Shown piece by piece: positions 1 through 9,575 of a stretch of DNA of 64,000 bases (its first letter is position 1; every line of letters begins with the position of its first letter). The position numbers and the translations under genes were made by a program. The notes under the pieces are model-generated. The model was not told where the DNA came from. It saw nothing but the letters and a program-made list of their open reading frames with translations, and ran no database searches. This stretch comes from Urophycis tenuis (taxonomy: Eukaryota; Chordata; Actinopteri; Gadiformes; Phycidae), in contig JAXIVH010000020.1 in NCBI GenBank assembly GCA_036785325.1, positions 6,429,879 through 6,493,878 on the forward strand. Direction: 5' to 3'.

Positions 1-997
1 TCTCTGTAGTCGCGCGGTGTATGGGGCACAGGAATTGTTATTAACAGGCTGTTCGGCATGGGGTCCTGGAGGGGCCAGGGAGGCAGTGCTTAGTCGCGGC
101 TGGCCTTGGCCTTTCCTACCCTGGGACCGACTGGGAAGGCACCGCTGGTCGGGGCTGGTCTTGGTCTTTCCTAGGTCTGGACACCCATCGCTGAGGATAG
201 CTGCATTGGGGGACCGTGGAGGCAGTGCTTTGTCACGGCTGGCTTCGGTCCTTCGTGACCCCAGTTTTCTGCTAGTTCATCTGGACCCAACAGAGGACAA
301 GAACCAAGCTCCGGCCCTGATTGGCCAAACCAGGGCTACCTAGCGGTGTTAACAACTGGTTTGTGCTGGTCAGGGGGTAAGTATGTGCCCCCTCCTCTCC
401 ATAACCAAAACAATGTATCCTAAAAAGTGTTTTACTTACCTTTACTTACCTCGACGTTACCTCAACAAATGATCACTCCTAAAAAAGCTTAAACCCAATA
501 CCAATTCCATTTCGGAAACGACACACCTTGAGAATTGATCACTCTCGGGGGGGCCTCCCTTGGGTGAGGGTGTATAGTGACAATGGCCAGAAACACCCTA
601 TGATCCCAGGGTCCACTACTGATGACGTGTCCTAATATTTCGATAGCACGTTTATACTAAAATAGAAATGGAAAAGAAAAGTCTCACTCCAGCTGTGACT
701 CGTCTTTATTCAAATAAGTAAATATACCAATGCATTGGAAGTACCTTCAATCAAACTAGATTGACCTCCATCTTGGAACAAAGAAAACCTTTGGGAAAAG
801 GAAAAACAAGTCTATATCTCCAAATCAGCGGTTATATCACAACAAGACAGATAACCATTTCGTTTTACTTCATTCTTGGTAATATGGGAAAAGAGAGCTG
901 CGGATGACTAGATATTGGCGAGTGCAACTGCCTTTGATCCCCTATTCAACTACCGAGTCGTTGGATGAGGTGGGGGGGGTCATCGAGATAACTCTAA

Positions 998-1883
998 CGA
1001 ACCCAACCCTAACCATAGGCCTAACCTTAGCCCTAACCCTAACTCAACCCTAACACTAACCCTTACCTTGGCCCTAATCTTAACACTAACCTCAACCCCT
1101 AACCTTAGCCTTAACACTAACCCTAACCCCTACTCTAACTCTAACCCTAACCCCTACTCTAACTCTAACCCTAAGCCTACCCTAACCTCCAACACTAACC
1201 CTACCCTAACTCTAACGCTAACCCTAACTCTAACCTTTGCCCTAACTTTAGCCCTAACCCTAGCCTCAGCCATAACCCTAACCCTAACCTTAGCCCTAAC
1301 CCTAACCTTAACCCTAACCCTAACCTTGGCCCTAACCTTAACACTAACCTCAAACCTAACCTTAACCCTAACCTCAGCCATAACCCTAACCCTAACCTTA
1401 GCCCTAACCCTAATTCTAGCCCTAACCCTAATCTTAACCATAACCTTAACCCTAACCTTGGCCCTAACACTTAACCTAACCTTATCCATAACACTAACCC
1501 TAACCTCAACCCTAACCTTAACCCCAATCTCAGCCGTAACCCCAACCCTAACCTTATCCCTAACCTTAAACCTAACCCTAACCTCAGCCCTAACCTTAAC
1601 CCTAACCTCAGCCCTCATCTTAACCCTAACCCCTAACCCCTAACCTCTAACCCTAACCCTAAACTTACCCTAACCGTAACGCTAACCCTAACCCTTACTC
1701 TAACCTTAGCCCTAACCTTAGCCCTAACCGTAACCCTAACCTTAACCCTAAACCGTAACCTTATACCTAACCCTAACCTCAGCCCTAACCTTAACCCTAA
1801 CCGCAACCCCTCCCATTTACTTCAAACCTAACGTTAAGGTTAACTGCTAACTCTACCCCTAAATCTACCCTAACCTTAACCTA
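998..1883 (+). repeat. Degenerate telomere-type (CCCTAA)n array in A1
   Basis: About 890 bp of CCCTAA mixed with CCTTAA, CCCTAC, CCTCAG and CCATAA variants. The C-rich strand is the + strand. The long Thr/Leu and Arg/Val frames here on both strands are translations of the hexamer and not genes. Nearly the same array, with the same variant order, recurs at 11856-12781, so it was copied as a block and not extended by telomerase in place. Confidence 0.9.
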
Positions 1884-2061
1884 CACTTGACATATTGGAG
1901 GAAGAAGACAATTACCCAGCATGCATTTCATCCGGAAAACTTTTCACAAAAAAACCCATTACCGAAGTACCTACGGCGAGAATAGACTACCCCAAGAAAT
2001 TGTTGTTTTGGGTGAGGAAAGTAAGCCATTGAGTCTTCTCTAAGGTCAACTTCCTACACAA
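1884..2061 (+). repeat. Spacer between telomere-type array and next GC block
   Basis: A 178-bp non-repetitive spacer, starting CACTTGACATATTGGAGG and ending at the next GC block. Copies lie at 12782-12958 and, more diverged, 14596-14776. No gene or RNA is recognisable. Confidence 0.75.
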
Positions 2062-2337
2062 TCTCTGTAGTCGCGCGGTGTATGGGGCACAGGAATTGTT
2101 ATTAACAGGCTGTTCGGCATGGGGTCCTGGAGGGGCCAGGGAGGCAGTGCTTAGTCGCGGCTGGCCTTGGCCTTTCCTACCCTGGGACCGACTGGGAAGG
2201 CACCGCTGGTCGGGGCTGGTCTTGGTCTTTCCTAGGTCTGGACACCCATCGCTGAGGATAGCTGCATTGGGGGACCGTGGAGGCAGTGCTTTGTCACGGC
2301 TGGCCTCGGTCCTTCGTGACCCCAGTTTTCTGCTAGT
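2062..2337 (+). repeat. Unit A2, left part (GC block cut by ERV)
   Basis: Same GC-rich block as at the window start, interrupted at 2337 by the retroviral insertion. The rest of the unit resumes at 10454 with a second copy of CTAGT. Comparison with 1-343 shows no target sequence lost. Confidence 0.9.
2333..2337. repeat. Target-site duplication, left copy (CTAGT)
   Basis: CTAGT occurs once at the equivalent place in A1 (about position 272) and A3, but on both sides of the ERV (here and at 10454-10458). Five base pairs is in the range made by retroviral integrases. One extra A (2338) separates this copy from the TG of the LTR. Confidence 0.85.
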
Positions 2338-2338
2338 A

Positions 2339-2773
2339 TGGAAGATATTAACCAAGTTAAAACTAGTACAATCATTGGGTTTTCCATGTAAAGCATTAAC
2401 TAACTGTGGAAACAAACAGATGCCCACTCATAAATACCTCCCTGGGTTCAACTCAAGGGTCACCCCCTGGTTCACCCCATGTTATCTTTAAGGTGTCTGC
2501 TTAGTGGTGGTCAGAACAGGCATGGGGAGGATGGGCACCGGCAATAAAGGAAGGAAGGACCATTTCTGTATGGTATAGGATGTTTAAGGTGATGACATCA
2601 TGCTTGGAAAACAGGACAAAAAGGGGCACACGGGGGATGTGCGGCAGTCACTTTGCAAACCGACTCAGGCTTTGTGTTGCTTCGCTGCAAGCGATAATAA
2701 CGTCTTGATCATTCAAACTGCGGCCTCCCAGAACCCTCTTACTTTTGTTAAGATATGTGCTTTAGCCACCACA
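2339..2773 (+). repeat. LTR, + orientation, complete (outer left)
   Basis: A 435-bp LTR beginning TGGAAGATATTAACC and ending GCTTTAGCCACCACA, that is TG...CA. An AATAAA polyadenylation signal lies at about 2542-2547. It is the mirror image of 2779-3166, separated by only TATTA (2774-2778), and keeps a segment of about 50 bp (near 2690-2745) that the - strand partner has lost. In the usual provirus layout it would be followed by a primer site, but here the opposite-facing LTR follows directly. Confidence 0.88.
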
Positions 2774-2778
2774 TATTA

Positions 2779-3166
2779 TGTGGTGGCTAAAGCACATATC
2801 TCAACAAAAGTAAGGCTTTGCGAAGCAACACAAAGCCTGAGTCGGTTTGCAAAGTGACTGCCGCACATCCCCCGTGTGCCCCTTTTTGTCCTGTTTTCCA
2901 AGCATGATGTCATCACCTTAAACATCCTATACCATACACAAATGGTCCTTCCTTCCTTTATTGCCGGTGCCCATCCTCCCCATGCCTGTTCTGACCACCA
3001 CTAAGCAGACACCTTAAAGATAACATGGGGTGAACCAGGGGGTGTCCCTTGAGTTGAACCCAGGGAGGTATTTATGAGTGGGCATCTGTTTCTCTCCACA
3101 GTTAGTTAATGCTTTACATGGAAAACCCAATGATTGTACTAGTTTTAACTTGGTTAATATCTTCCA
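2779..3166 (-). repeat. 3' LTR of the minus-strand provirus
   Basis: A 388-bp LTR reading leftwards from 3166 (TGGAAGATATT) to 2779 (CCACCACA). It sits just downstream of the polypurine tract, so it is the 3' LTR of the coding interior. It lacks about 50 bp present in the LTR at 2339-2773 and differs from it by scattered substitutions. Confidence 0.88.
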
Positions 3167-3170
3167 TATT

Positions 3171-3179
3171 CCCCCCTTT
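3171..3179 (-). other. Polypurine tract
   Basis: On the minus strand the run AAAGGGGGG ends four bases before the LTR start. This is the expected site for plus-strand DNA priming in reverse transcription. Confidence 0.8.
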
Positions 3180-4162
3180 GGGGCTTACCAAGTCCCAAAA
3201 ATTATGACTACATATTACAACCTTTGGTATTAGTGTCTTATAAGTGTAAACTTATAATCACATTTCATAGTGATATAGTGATTCAGACTTCAAGTTCTCC
3301 GACCATCAAATGTGGCTCTCATCAGAGACTCAGGCCTTCATCACGAGGTACATTGTGATAAACATCTACTTCCCTGTCCTAATGCCCAATTACAGGAATG
3401 TAGTAAAAATCCCCATGCACCTCCTCAGTCCTCCTGGAGTAAACCTACCTTTTGTAGGGAAAACCTCCTTCTACGGGACTGTTTCTCGTCATATCACATG
3501 AAAATTCAACTCAGCATTCAACAATCAATGAGCATATTATGAAATGGTGACAATATGATGAACAGATGAATATCAGGTAAATCAAAAAGAACTGAAAAAC
3601 ACACAAAATATAAAACTACTAAATGACTTGCTAATTCAACAATCATCAGGTCAAAACTATCACATTTACTATAAGTTGAAACATAATGTATGTAAATTTC
3701 TAACAAACTTTGCCTTCAGATTGTTGACACAGCTTTACTTGGAAAGGCTACCAACATGATCAATGTGAACCTCCTCACAGTCCAAGTGTTCCCCAAGAAT
3801 TAAACTAGCATTGGCTCATATTCCTCCTCATCACTACGGTCATCGGTTCTCACAGGCACCCATTCTAGCCTATCTTTCTCTGCCATGTCTGCTATATCAA
3901 GGACCTTATGGATCTCACCATACATTTGGAAACTCACCTTTCCTCATTCCTAATTTATATTGATCTTTTAGATGGTCCTGCTGATCTTCTAATGTTACTG
4001 TCAAACACCAATGTATACGACCTTTCTGGATACCTATTTTACACCGACCTTGTCCAATATCAAATAGACCATATTTTCTGGTGAAAGCCTACCAAGCATA
4101 GCATTGTCTCTCCTAACTCTACCTCAAAAGTAATTAGTTCTCTTAATATCTGGCTACTCTGG
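3180..4162 (-). pseudogene. Remnant of the env region (mostly deleted)
   Basis: Between the end of pol and the polypurine tract, where env should lie, only about 1 kb remains and all frames are broken. A retroviral env normally needs about 1.5-2 kb. Two scraps look env-like: a hydrophobic leader that begins inside pol (4174-4356) and a short frame ending in an acidic tail (3800-3886). No surface subunit, furin site, fusion peptide or membrane anchor can be seen. The rest is AT-rich and unrecognised. Confidence 0.5.
3800..3886 (-). pseudogene. Possible Env cytoplasmic-tail fragment
   Basis: A 28-codon frame with an acidic end (DDRSDEEEYEPMLV then stop). Its place, about 630 bp before the LTR and after the pol end, fits the C-terminal tail of a truncated env, and the tyrosine-plus-hydrophobic ending resembles a sorting motif. 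The assignment is inferred from position only; it could be a chance frame. Confidence 0.25.
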
Positions 4163-6295
4163 CTACAGTCCTGTCATGTCATTGGTGCTTCCTCCGTCCT
4201 TTGGCTCCACCCTTGGACCAATGGAATCTGCCAGAGGCTGTAGAATATCAGGAACATGGTCATCTGCTTCAGCATCCTCGGCTGGGTGCAGTTGCTCCTG
4301 GCTGGGTTGGGTCTGGTCCTTCTGGGGCGGTTGGCTGGGTCTGGATGCATCAGCATCCTGATCTTTCCCTGGCTCCTCTCTTGTCCTTGGCTGGGTGACT
4401 CTTGTGCAGTGGTTGAGGTGGTACCAGGTGGTGTTTCCCTCCACCTGGATGGCAGTTGGCGTTGCTCTGATCACCTTGAATGGTCCGTCTCTCCTTGGCT
4501 CATTCCACTTTCTCCGGAACACTTTTATGTAGACCTGGTCACCGGGCTCCACCCCCCTTGGAGGGTCATCTTCCGGCTCTGGAGCTCTGTTTTTTTCCTG
4601 TTTGAATATAAGCTTGTGTATAACAGTTAGTTGTCTGACATATTCCCTTATGTCCAATTGTAATTGTTCCAATGGAGGGCCCTTGTGGGGTCCTCTAAGC
4701 GTAGGTGCAGGCATGGGTCGACCCGTAAGCATTTCATGCGGAGTTAGATGCGTCATTCTGTTAGCTTGCATGCGATAAGTCATTAGTGCTAGTGGTAGTG
4801 CATCAATCCAATTCATTTTGGCACTTGCACATATTTTATTTATTTTTGTCTTAAGTGTGCCATTCACCCTTTCCACCATTCCCTGTGACTGAGGATGATA
4901 CACACAACCCAACCTTTGTTTGATGTGTAGATGCTGTATTACTTGTTTTACAGTTTTCTGGATAAATGCTGAACCATTATCTGAGCTTATTTCTGTCGGA
5001 ATTCCAAACCTCGGCATGACTTCTCTCGTCAAGAATTTGATTACAGTAGCTGCACTTTGATCTTTTGATGGGACTGCTTCCACCCATCTGCTAAATCTGT
5101 CTATGACCACTAACATGTACCTTTTTCCATTCACCTTCTTAATCATATCCACATAATCTAAGACCAAATGTCTAAATGGTCCCTCAGGTGTAGGAATGTG
5201 TCCCAATGGAGTTGTGATTGTTTTTCTTACATTGTTTTTTGCACATATCTCACATTCATTAAGTTGATTATCAACCATTGTTTGCAAATATGGTGACCAA
5301 AAACCTTGTTGTCGAATTTTCCTCATTACTTCCCCCCTTGCGCAATGGTCAAAACCATGCGCATTAGTGATAAGTAAACCTAACAACGCCGTAGGCGCCA
5401 ACATCATCCCATCATGGGTTCTCCATAACCCTGTGGGGGTACGTGCAGCACCCCTCTTTAGCCACATGTTTTGTTCATAGACTCCAGCCTTTTCTTGCAT
5501 GCGAACAACATCTTCAGTAGGCGCAGCTTCAGGCATGACCAATACTGCCTGGACCGCCCTGCTAGTGTTCGAGGCTACCCTGGCAGCCTCATCTGCAGCA
5601 TTGTTACCTTTGATGACATAATCATGACCTTTCTTATGAGCCTGACATTTGATTATTGCCACTTGCTTGGGCAATAACAGTGCTGACATCAATTCCACAA
5701 TCTGATCACAATGTAATATGGGAGACCCATCTGTTTTCTTAAATCCCCTCATTTTCCATACTGCTCCGAACAAATGACATACACCGTGTGCATACGCAGC
5801 TCTGATGTGGCTACCGCATTTTGTCATCGTTACATTTACCTGCTCTTGAATGTCTCCTTTCCAGTAGACATTTGCTGTGTCTGGCTCTGATAGCACCATT
5901 TGAGATATCCCTGTAGTCTCAATTAATATGCCGTGAGGTGTGCATAATATTTGTATTCCTAATTTACATAATGCATCTCTCCCTATTAGATTGACCGGCG
6001 TGGTGTCCGATACCAAAATGGGTATTTTAGCTGTACGTCCATGTAATTGTAGCGTTACTGGAGCTGTCACTGGTATTAACTGTGTTTGTCCCGAGAATCC
6101 TACAGTTTTGATAAATTTTTTCGCCATTGGGAGGTGAGAGGCATATTTTGAACCTACACATGTGTAAGTTGCTCCAGTATCTGCCATCATTGGTGTGCCT
6201 CTATCATTTACTAGAACCTGCAGTATTGGTTCCTCATCAGCCTGTTTCGTAATTGCTACATGCTGACCCTCCCCTTGTGGATTCTCTGGGCAGCC
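4163..6295 (-). CDS. pro-pol: ERV pro-pol (protease, partial RNase H, integrase; no reverse transcriptase)
   Basis: This frame follows gag in the same reading frame after a UAG, so it would be made by stop-codon readthrough as in gammaretroviruses; the first ATG is at 6190. Numbering from that ATG, residues 4-6 are the protease DTG and about 69-73 the GRDAL flap-side motif. Around residues 99-130 the sequence jumps to the second half of RNase H (QAHKKGHD, GNNAADEAA; 184-203). The reverse transcriptase and the first RNase H acidic residue are absent, and the join keeps the frame. Integrase is complete in outline: zinc-binding H278-H282-C313-C316, catalytic D345, D404 and E440 with exactly 35 residues between the last two, and a C-terminal domain with DGPFKV (568-573) and WYHLNHC. 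A Pro/Gln/acid-rich tail of about 75 residues follows and overlaps the env start. The 675 codons after the ATG are far fewer than a full pol of about 1100-1200. The in-frame deletion suggests either a non-autonomous lineage or a young loss. Confidence 0.9.
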   Translation of the reverse strand, partial: GCPENPQGEGQHVAITKQADEEPILQVLVNDRGTPMMADTGATYTCVGSKYASHLPMAKKFIKTVGFSGQTQLIPVTAPVTLQLHGRTAKIPILVSDTTPVNLIGRDALCKLGIQILCTPHGILIETTGISQMVLSEPDTANVYWKGDIQEQVNVTMTKCGSHIRAAYAHGVCHLFGAVWKMRGFKKTDGSPILHCDQIVELMSALLLPKQVAIIKCQAHKKGHDYVIKGNNAADEAARVASNTSRAVQAVLVMPEAAPTEDVVRMQEKAGVYEQNMWLKRGAARTPTGLWRTHDGMMLAPTALLGLLITNAHGFDHCARGEVMRKIRQQGFWSPYLQTMVDNQLNECEICAKNNVRKTITTPLGHIPTPEGPFRHLVLDYVDMIKKVNGKRYMLVVIDRFSRWVEAVPSKDQSAATVIKFLTREVMPRFGIPTEISSDNGSAFIQKTVKQVIQHLHIKQRLGCVYHPQSQGMVERVNGTLKTKINKICASAKMNWIDALPLALMTYRMQANRMTHLTPHEMLTGRPMPAPTLRGPHKGPPLEQLQLDIREYVRQLTVIHKLIFKQEKNRAPEPEDDPPRGVEPGDQVYIKVFRRKWNEPRRDGPFKVIRATPTAIQVEGNTTWYHLNHCTRVTQPRTREEPGKDQDADASRPSQPPQKDQTQPSQEQLHPAEDAEADDHVPDILQPLADSIGPRVEPKDGGSTNDMTGL
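4174..4356 (-). pseudogene. Possible env start and signal peptide overlapping pol
   Basis: A 60-codon frame overlapping the last part of pol in another reading frame. Its second half has a hydrophobic run (MTMFLIFYSLWQIPLVQG) followed by polar residues, as in a signal peptide, then a stop at 4174-4176. Gammaretroviral env genes often begin inside the end of pol, so this fits the start of env before the deletion. The downstream frame is broken, so no Env protein would be made. Confidence 0.4.
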
Positions 6296-6298
6296 CTA
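6296..6298 (-). promoter_or_regulatory. UAG between gag and pro, probable readthrough site
   Basis: The gag stop is TAG followed by GGC, and the pro frame continues in the same phase without another stop to the protease DTG. UAG-G followed by a structured region is the gammaretroviral readthrough arrangement. I could not fold the downstream RNA, so the pseudoknot is not shown. Confidence 0.7.
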
Positions 6299-8197
6299 GT
6301 AACCTTGACTCATCCAGGGTCCTGCTGGGTACTGATTATATTCGTCCTGTCTTTGCTGTCTCTGTCCCCTCTGTCTCTGTTGCTGAACTGGGTGGAAAGG
6401 AACTGTTGGACAGTTTCTGCTCATATGACCATCCTGTCCACATGACCAACATTCATTGAACCTTCTGAACTGATTGGGTGGCCCCGCCCCCTGTCTTTGG
6501 CCATATCTTGGCTGACCCTGTGGTCCTCTGTATTGATTAAACTGTCTCTGCCTATACCCATTATTAATCCCTTGTTCTCTATTCTGGGTGAATACATTGA
6601 AAATTGGTGTGGTGGGTAACCCTTGGGCCTGAGGCTGTTGCACTAGGGGAGAGGATGTCTGCTGTGGAACTGCAGAAATGTTCATCTGAGGTGGAGGCTG
6701 CTGGACAACGGGTGTCATTGTAGCTGACTCTGCAACGACTGCCTGTTTTTTCTTGTCTTTGTCCTTTCTTGTTATTTCCTCCAACTGGAGCTGAGATAAC
6801 TTTCTCTGCACCTCTCTGCTTTGTTCTTGCATTTTTTGTTCATTTTGACGATATCTTTCGACTGCATGGACCAGATGATCGCTGAACTCTTTATGAGACT
6901 TTGATGAGATCAGTCCCACCACATCTTCTAGCTTGTTCCGAACTGAGCTAGGCATTGTCTCTATTATGGAGGTTCTAAACAGGATGGAGACCAGTGGGTC
7001 TTGCTCTGGGTCTCGGTCTGTTTCCAATCTCCATCTCATGATTTGCTTCTCCAGGAAGGATGCAGGATTCTCTGTGTCACCGATTGTGGAGCCCCTCAGG
7101 TTCTTGTGGTCCACATGGGTTGGGTATTCACTTCTTAGCGCCGCCCAGGTGTTTGGTCGGTAGATGTCAAACGTTGTTCCATCAACGCCTTCATCCAGTA
7201 GATGTTGCAGACCCCCATTTTGCAGTACACTCTCCATCTTGGCAATACCTAGCACTCTAGCCAACAAAGCCTTCAGGTCCCCCACCGCCATCAACTTCCC
7301 TACTGTATTCTCCTCAAATATCCTGATCCACTTTGAAGCCCCATTGTGTATGTTAGGGAGTCTAGATACTAATCCCTCTAGGTTCTGTGATCCCCATGGG
7401 ACATACTGAGCTTGTTGTCCCTTAACCAGAATAGGATAAACACCTGCATAACTTTTTTTCCTCCTCTCCTTTTCTGACTTCCTAAGTTCTTCCTGTAGTT
7501 CGGCCACTAGGGGGCTGTGAGGGATGTCACTGCATCTGGGTGGTGGGCCCCCCTCCCAGCTGCATTCCTTCTCTCCCTCCCTAGGTTTTCTAGAAGGTTT
7601 TTTTCCTATCTGAGTTGCTGAACTACCTTGTCTTGCATACATATCATAACCCCTCCTATCACTATCCCTCTCATCTCTTTCACTGTCACTATCCCATTCC
7701 TTTACCGCTCCTTTAACCCCTTTGTAACAATCCATGTGTATGTGTGGTCCCCATTTTTCTTCATGATCCTCATTTTCTCTGTCAATTTCTATCTCTCCTT
7801 TTATATCTACTGTTCCTGAAATCAGTGGGTATAATCCTGTGTGGTAGGGTGGTGGACACTTTTTAAGGGGTGGTGGTTTTAGTTGTTCAGCCCTATTGAC
7901 CATTTCTCTTGTTACCTTTTCTTTTTTCCTCCAATTCTCTCCTTCCTTCTTAAACATGGACAATTTCAGCTTTTCTCTTTCCCTTTTCTCCACTGATTTC
8001 TTTCCTGTTTTGTTACACTTGTAATTTTTTAACATTACTTCCATCTCCTCACACAGAACCACATCAAATGTCCCTTCCTTTGGCCATTTTGTTCCGTGTT
8101 TAGCGGTTCTTTTTTCCCATTTTTCTAAGATTTTTATTATTTCATCTTTATTTAAGGGGTTATTTTTACATAGTATTTCTACCGCTGATGCTGGCAT
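6296..8197 (-). CDS. gag: ERV Gag polyprotein (matrix, capsid, nucleocapsid)
   Basis: A 633-residue Gag, the structural precursor of a retroviral particle. There is no N-terminal myristoylation glycine (it starts MPAS), so membrane targeting would differ from typical gammaretroviruses. The first 110 residues are basic and matrix-like. PPPY at 115-118 is a late-budding motif that recruits Nedd4-type ubiquitin ligases. Residues about 160-245 are charged and rich in R/E/S. Capsid spans about 250-450, with a major-homology-like stretch NPASFLEKQIMRW (377-389). A coiled-coil-like charged segment lies at 445-485, then a Gln/Pro-rich linker. One zinc knuckle of CX2CX4HX4C type follows (C583, C586, H591, C596) and the protein ends in a basic Gln/Arg tail. 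The frame is fully open, which suggests a fairly young insertion or selection on Gag. The ATG at 8197 is the first in frame after the leader. Confidence 0.92.
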   Translation of the reverse strand: MPASAVEILCKNNPLNKDEIIKILEKWEKRTAKHGTKWPKEGTFDVVLCEEMEVMLKNYKCNKTGKKSVEKREREKLKLSMFKKEGENWRKKEKVTREMVNRAEQLKPPPLKKCPPPYHTGLYPLISGTVDIKGEIEIDRENEDHEEKWGPHIHMDCYKGVKGAVKEWDSDSERDERDSDRRGYDMYARQGSSATQIGKKPSRKPREGEKECSWEGGPPPRCSDIPHSPLVAELQEELRKSEKERRKKSYAGVYPILVKGQQAQYVPWGSQNLEGLVSRLPNIHNGASKWIRIFEENTVGKLMAVGDLKALLARVLGIAKMESVLQNGGLQHLLDEGVDGTTFDIYRPNTWAALRSEYPTHVDHKNLRGSTIGDTENPASFLEKQIMRWRLETDRDPEQDPLVSILFRTSIIETMPSSVRNKLEDVVGLISSKSHKEFSDHLVHAVERYRQNEQKMQEQSREVQRKLSQLQLEEITRKDKDKKKQAVVAESATMTPVVQQPPPQMNISAVPQQTSSPLVQQPQAQGLPTTPIFNVFTQNREQGINNGYRQRQFNQYRGPQGQPRYGQRQGAGPPNQFRRFNECWSCGQDGHMSRNCPTVPFHPVQQQRQRGQRQQRQDEYNQYPAGPWMSQGY

Positions 8198-8251
8198 GGT
8201 TACTTCTTATAATAAGGAGTTTTCTACTTTTTAAAATTATTATTTTTATCT

Positions 8252-8280
8252 GTTATTATTATTATTATTATTATTATTTA
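8252..8280. repeat. (ATT)n microsatellite in ERV leader
   Basis: About nine ATT triplets on the + strand, 55-80 bases upstream of the gag ATG on the minus strand. Confidence 0.85.
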
Positions 8281-8902
8281 ACCGTGTCCTAGCGTGGGGT
8301 GTACAACTCCCTCCCACCTTTTCTAGCTCCTAGCTCTGTTCCTCTTCAACTTTCTTTTTCCTTTCCTCCCTACTTAACTCTGTCTCTCTCTTTATTTTCC
8401 TCTCTGGTGTTGCAGCTCCTCCGGAGCTGCTCGACCCCCACCTTTTCACTTTTCTCCTCTCCTCCTTTCTAACCCCTGCTCTCTACAGACTTCCCAAACC
8501 ACTCTGCTCGATCCTGTTATTATTTTGTATTTTTAGGTTAGTTGTTAATTATAATACCTTATCGTTATCTATATCTTATCTATTACTATAGCACTCGTCC
8601 TATGCTCCTACTCTCAATTAATTAACTACAATGGACGAAGACAAGCACAATTCTCTGACTTTGCAGGCCCTTTCTCTCTTGAAAGGCGGTATCTCAGATT
8701 TACCAACACAAAACAAAGCTCCCGATCAAGCTTAACACAAATAACTCTTCCAACCAAGTGAGGCCTCCTGTCAGAAGGAGTGTCTCAGACTTTTAAACTT
8801 AAAAATGGATAATCATATGAGTATCGGTTACTCCTACACCTTATTCTAAAATACTTTCCTCAACAGTTTTTGAGAAATGTATGTATTTTGTTTTTGAATG
8901 AT

Positions 8903-9178
8903 GATCCTTCAGTATCTCTGATTTAACAGATCAGTTATAAAATTAATAAAATAGACACCATCTTAAGAATAGCCACTGAGCGTTTGTCCTTACGCCTTTA
9001 ATGGACTACCTTCGTGGCCATCCGTGGACAAAAACAATGGCGATCCTTCAGTATCACTGATTTAACAGATCTGTTATAAAATTAATAAAATAGACACCAT
9101 CTTAAGAATAGCCACTGAGCGTTTGTCCTTACGCCTTTAATGGACTACCTTCGTGGCCATCCGTGGACAAAAAAAAAA
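8903..9178 (-). repeat. Tandem direct duplication (about 132 bp, period 139) in ERV leader
   Basis: 8903-9034 and 9042-9173 are nearly identical, both starting GATCCTTCAGTATC and ending GTGGACAAAAA. Only a few substitutions separate them, so the duplication is recent relative to the repeats around it. Confidence 0.9.
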
Positions 9179-9361
9179 GTACTGTCCCTACTCTAACAAT
9201 GAATTTAGTTATTTGATCGTTTCCCAATGCGTCCAAATTATTATACTCTACCCGAGCAGACCTTACCCAAGCTTATCTTGGTAAGCGGTAACCGCAGAGT
9301 TAGGATCTACCCAAGCAGTCCCTAGCAGCGCTACTAGGCGGTATGTCAGAATCCCCAATCT

Positions 9362-9575
9362 GACCAAGCAGACCCTCCCCTTAGGAGGCGGTATCTCAGA
9401 TTACTTTTCTCAATCTCTAAAGTCTGACGAAGCGGCCCCTCCCCTTAGGAGGCGGTATCTCAGACAAACAATCCAATCTGACGAAGCAGACCCTCCCCGT
9501 AGGAGGCGGTATCTCAGATTTCTTCAGCCTGACGAAGCGGCTTCTCCCCTTAGGAGGCGGTATCGCAGACTACCT
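9362..9575 (-). repeat. Four stem-loop repeats in ERV leader
   Basis: Four copies of a 51-64-bp repeat with the shared core TTAGGAGGCGGTAT(C) at 9381, 9445, 9499 (GTAGG variant) and 9550. On the minus strand each contains CCTCC-TAAGG-GGAGG or a close relative, able to form a short hairpin, followed by GCTTCGTCAG. Weaker relatives occur near 8685 and 9330. Repeated stem-loops in a retroviral leader are typical of RNA packaging or dimer linkage sites; the role is inferred. Confidence 0.7.

Larger units (their letters stand above)
1..2061 (+). repeat. Subtelomere-like unit A1
   Basis: First of four copies of a composite unit; the others begin at 2062, 12959 and 14777. It holds a GC-rich block (1-343), a middle section (344-997), a degenerate CCCTAA array and a closing spacer (1884-2061). 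Two stretches of the GC block (about 75-120 and 208-262) resemble each other (GGAGGCAGTGCT...CGGCTGG), so the block itself contains an old duplication. A 108-codon frame (17-343) is open in A1, A3 and A4, but substitutions among copies show no coding bias, so it is not called as a gene. The minus strand at 430-462 holds tandem donor-like GGTAAGT motifs. The window opens exactly where a new unit would begin. Confidence 0.85.

Noticed and set aside
17..343. 108-codon frame in the GC-rich block, open in A1, A3 and A4
   Set aside because: Few differences exist among copies and those in A4 change amino acids as often as not, with compensated indels. No recognisable domain or promoter. It remains possible but unsupported.
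1068..1643. Long Thr/Leu-rich and Arg/Val-rich frames on both strands (also 11800-12528 and 14062-14619)
   Set aside because: They are translations of CCCTAA-type hexamers, open on both strands at once, which is an effect of the repeat and not coding.
2339..3166. The two head-to-head LTRs as terminal repeats of a DNA transposon
   Set aside because: Polypurine tract, primer site, AATAAA in the LTR, TG...CA ends and gag-pol show retroviral LTRs.
4176..4630. + strand frames opposite pol and gag (also 6253-6459, 6933-7409, 7628-7819)
   Set aside because: They are antisense to well-supported retroviral genes and have no features of their own.
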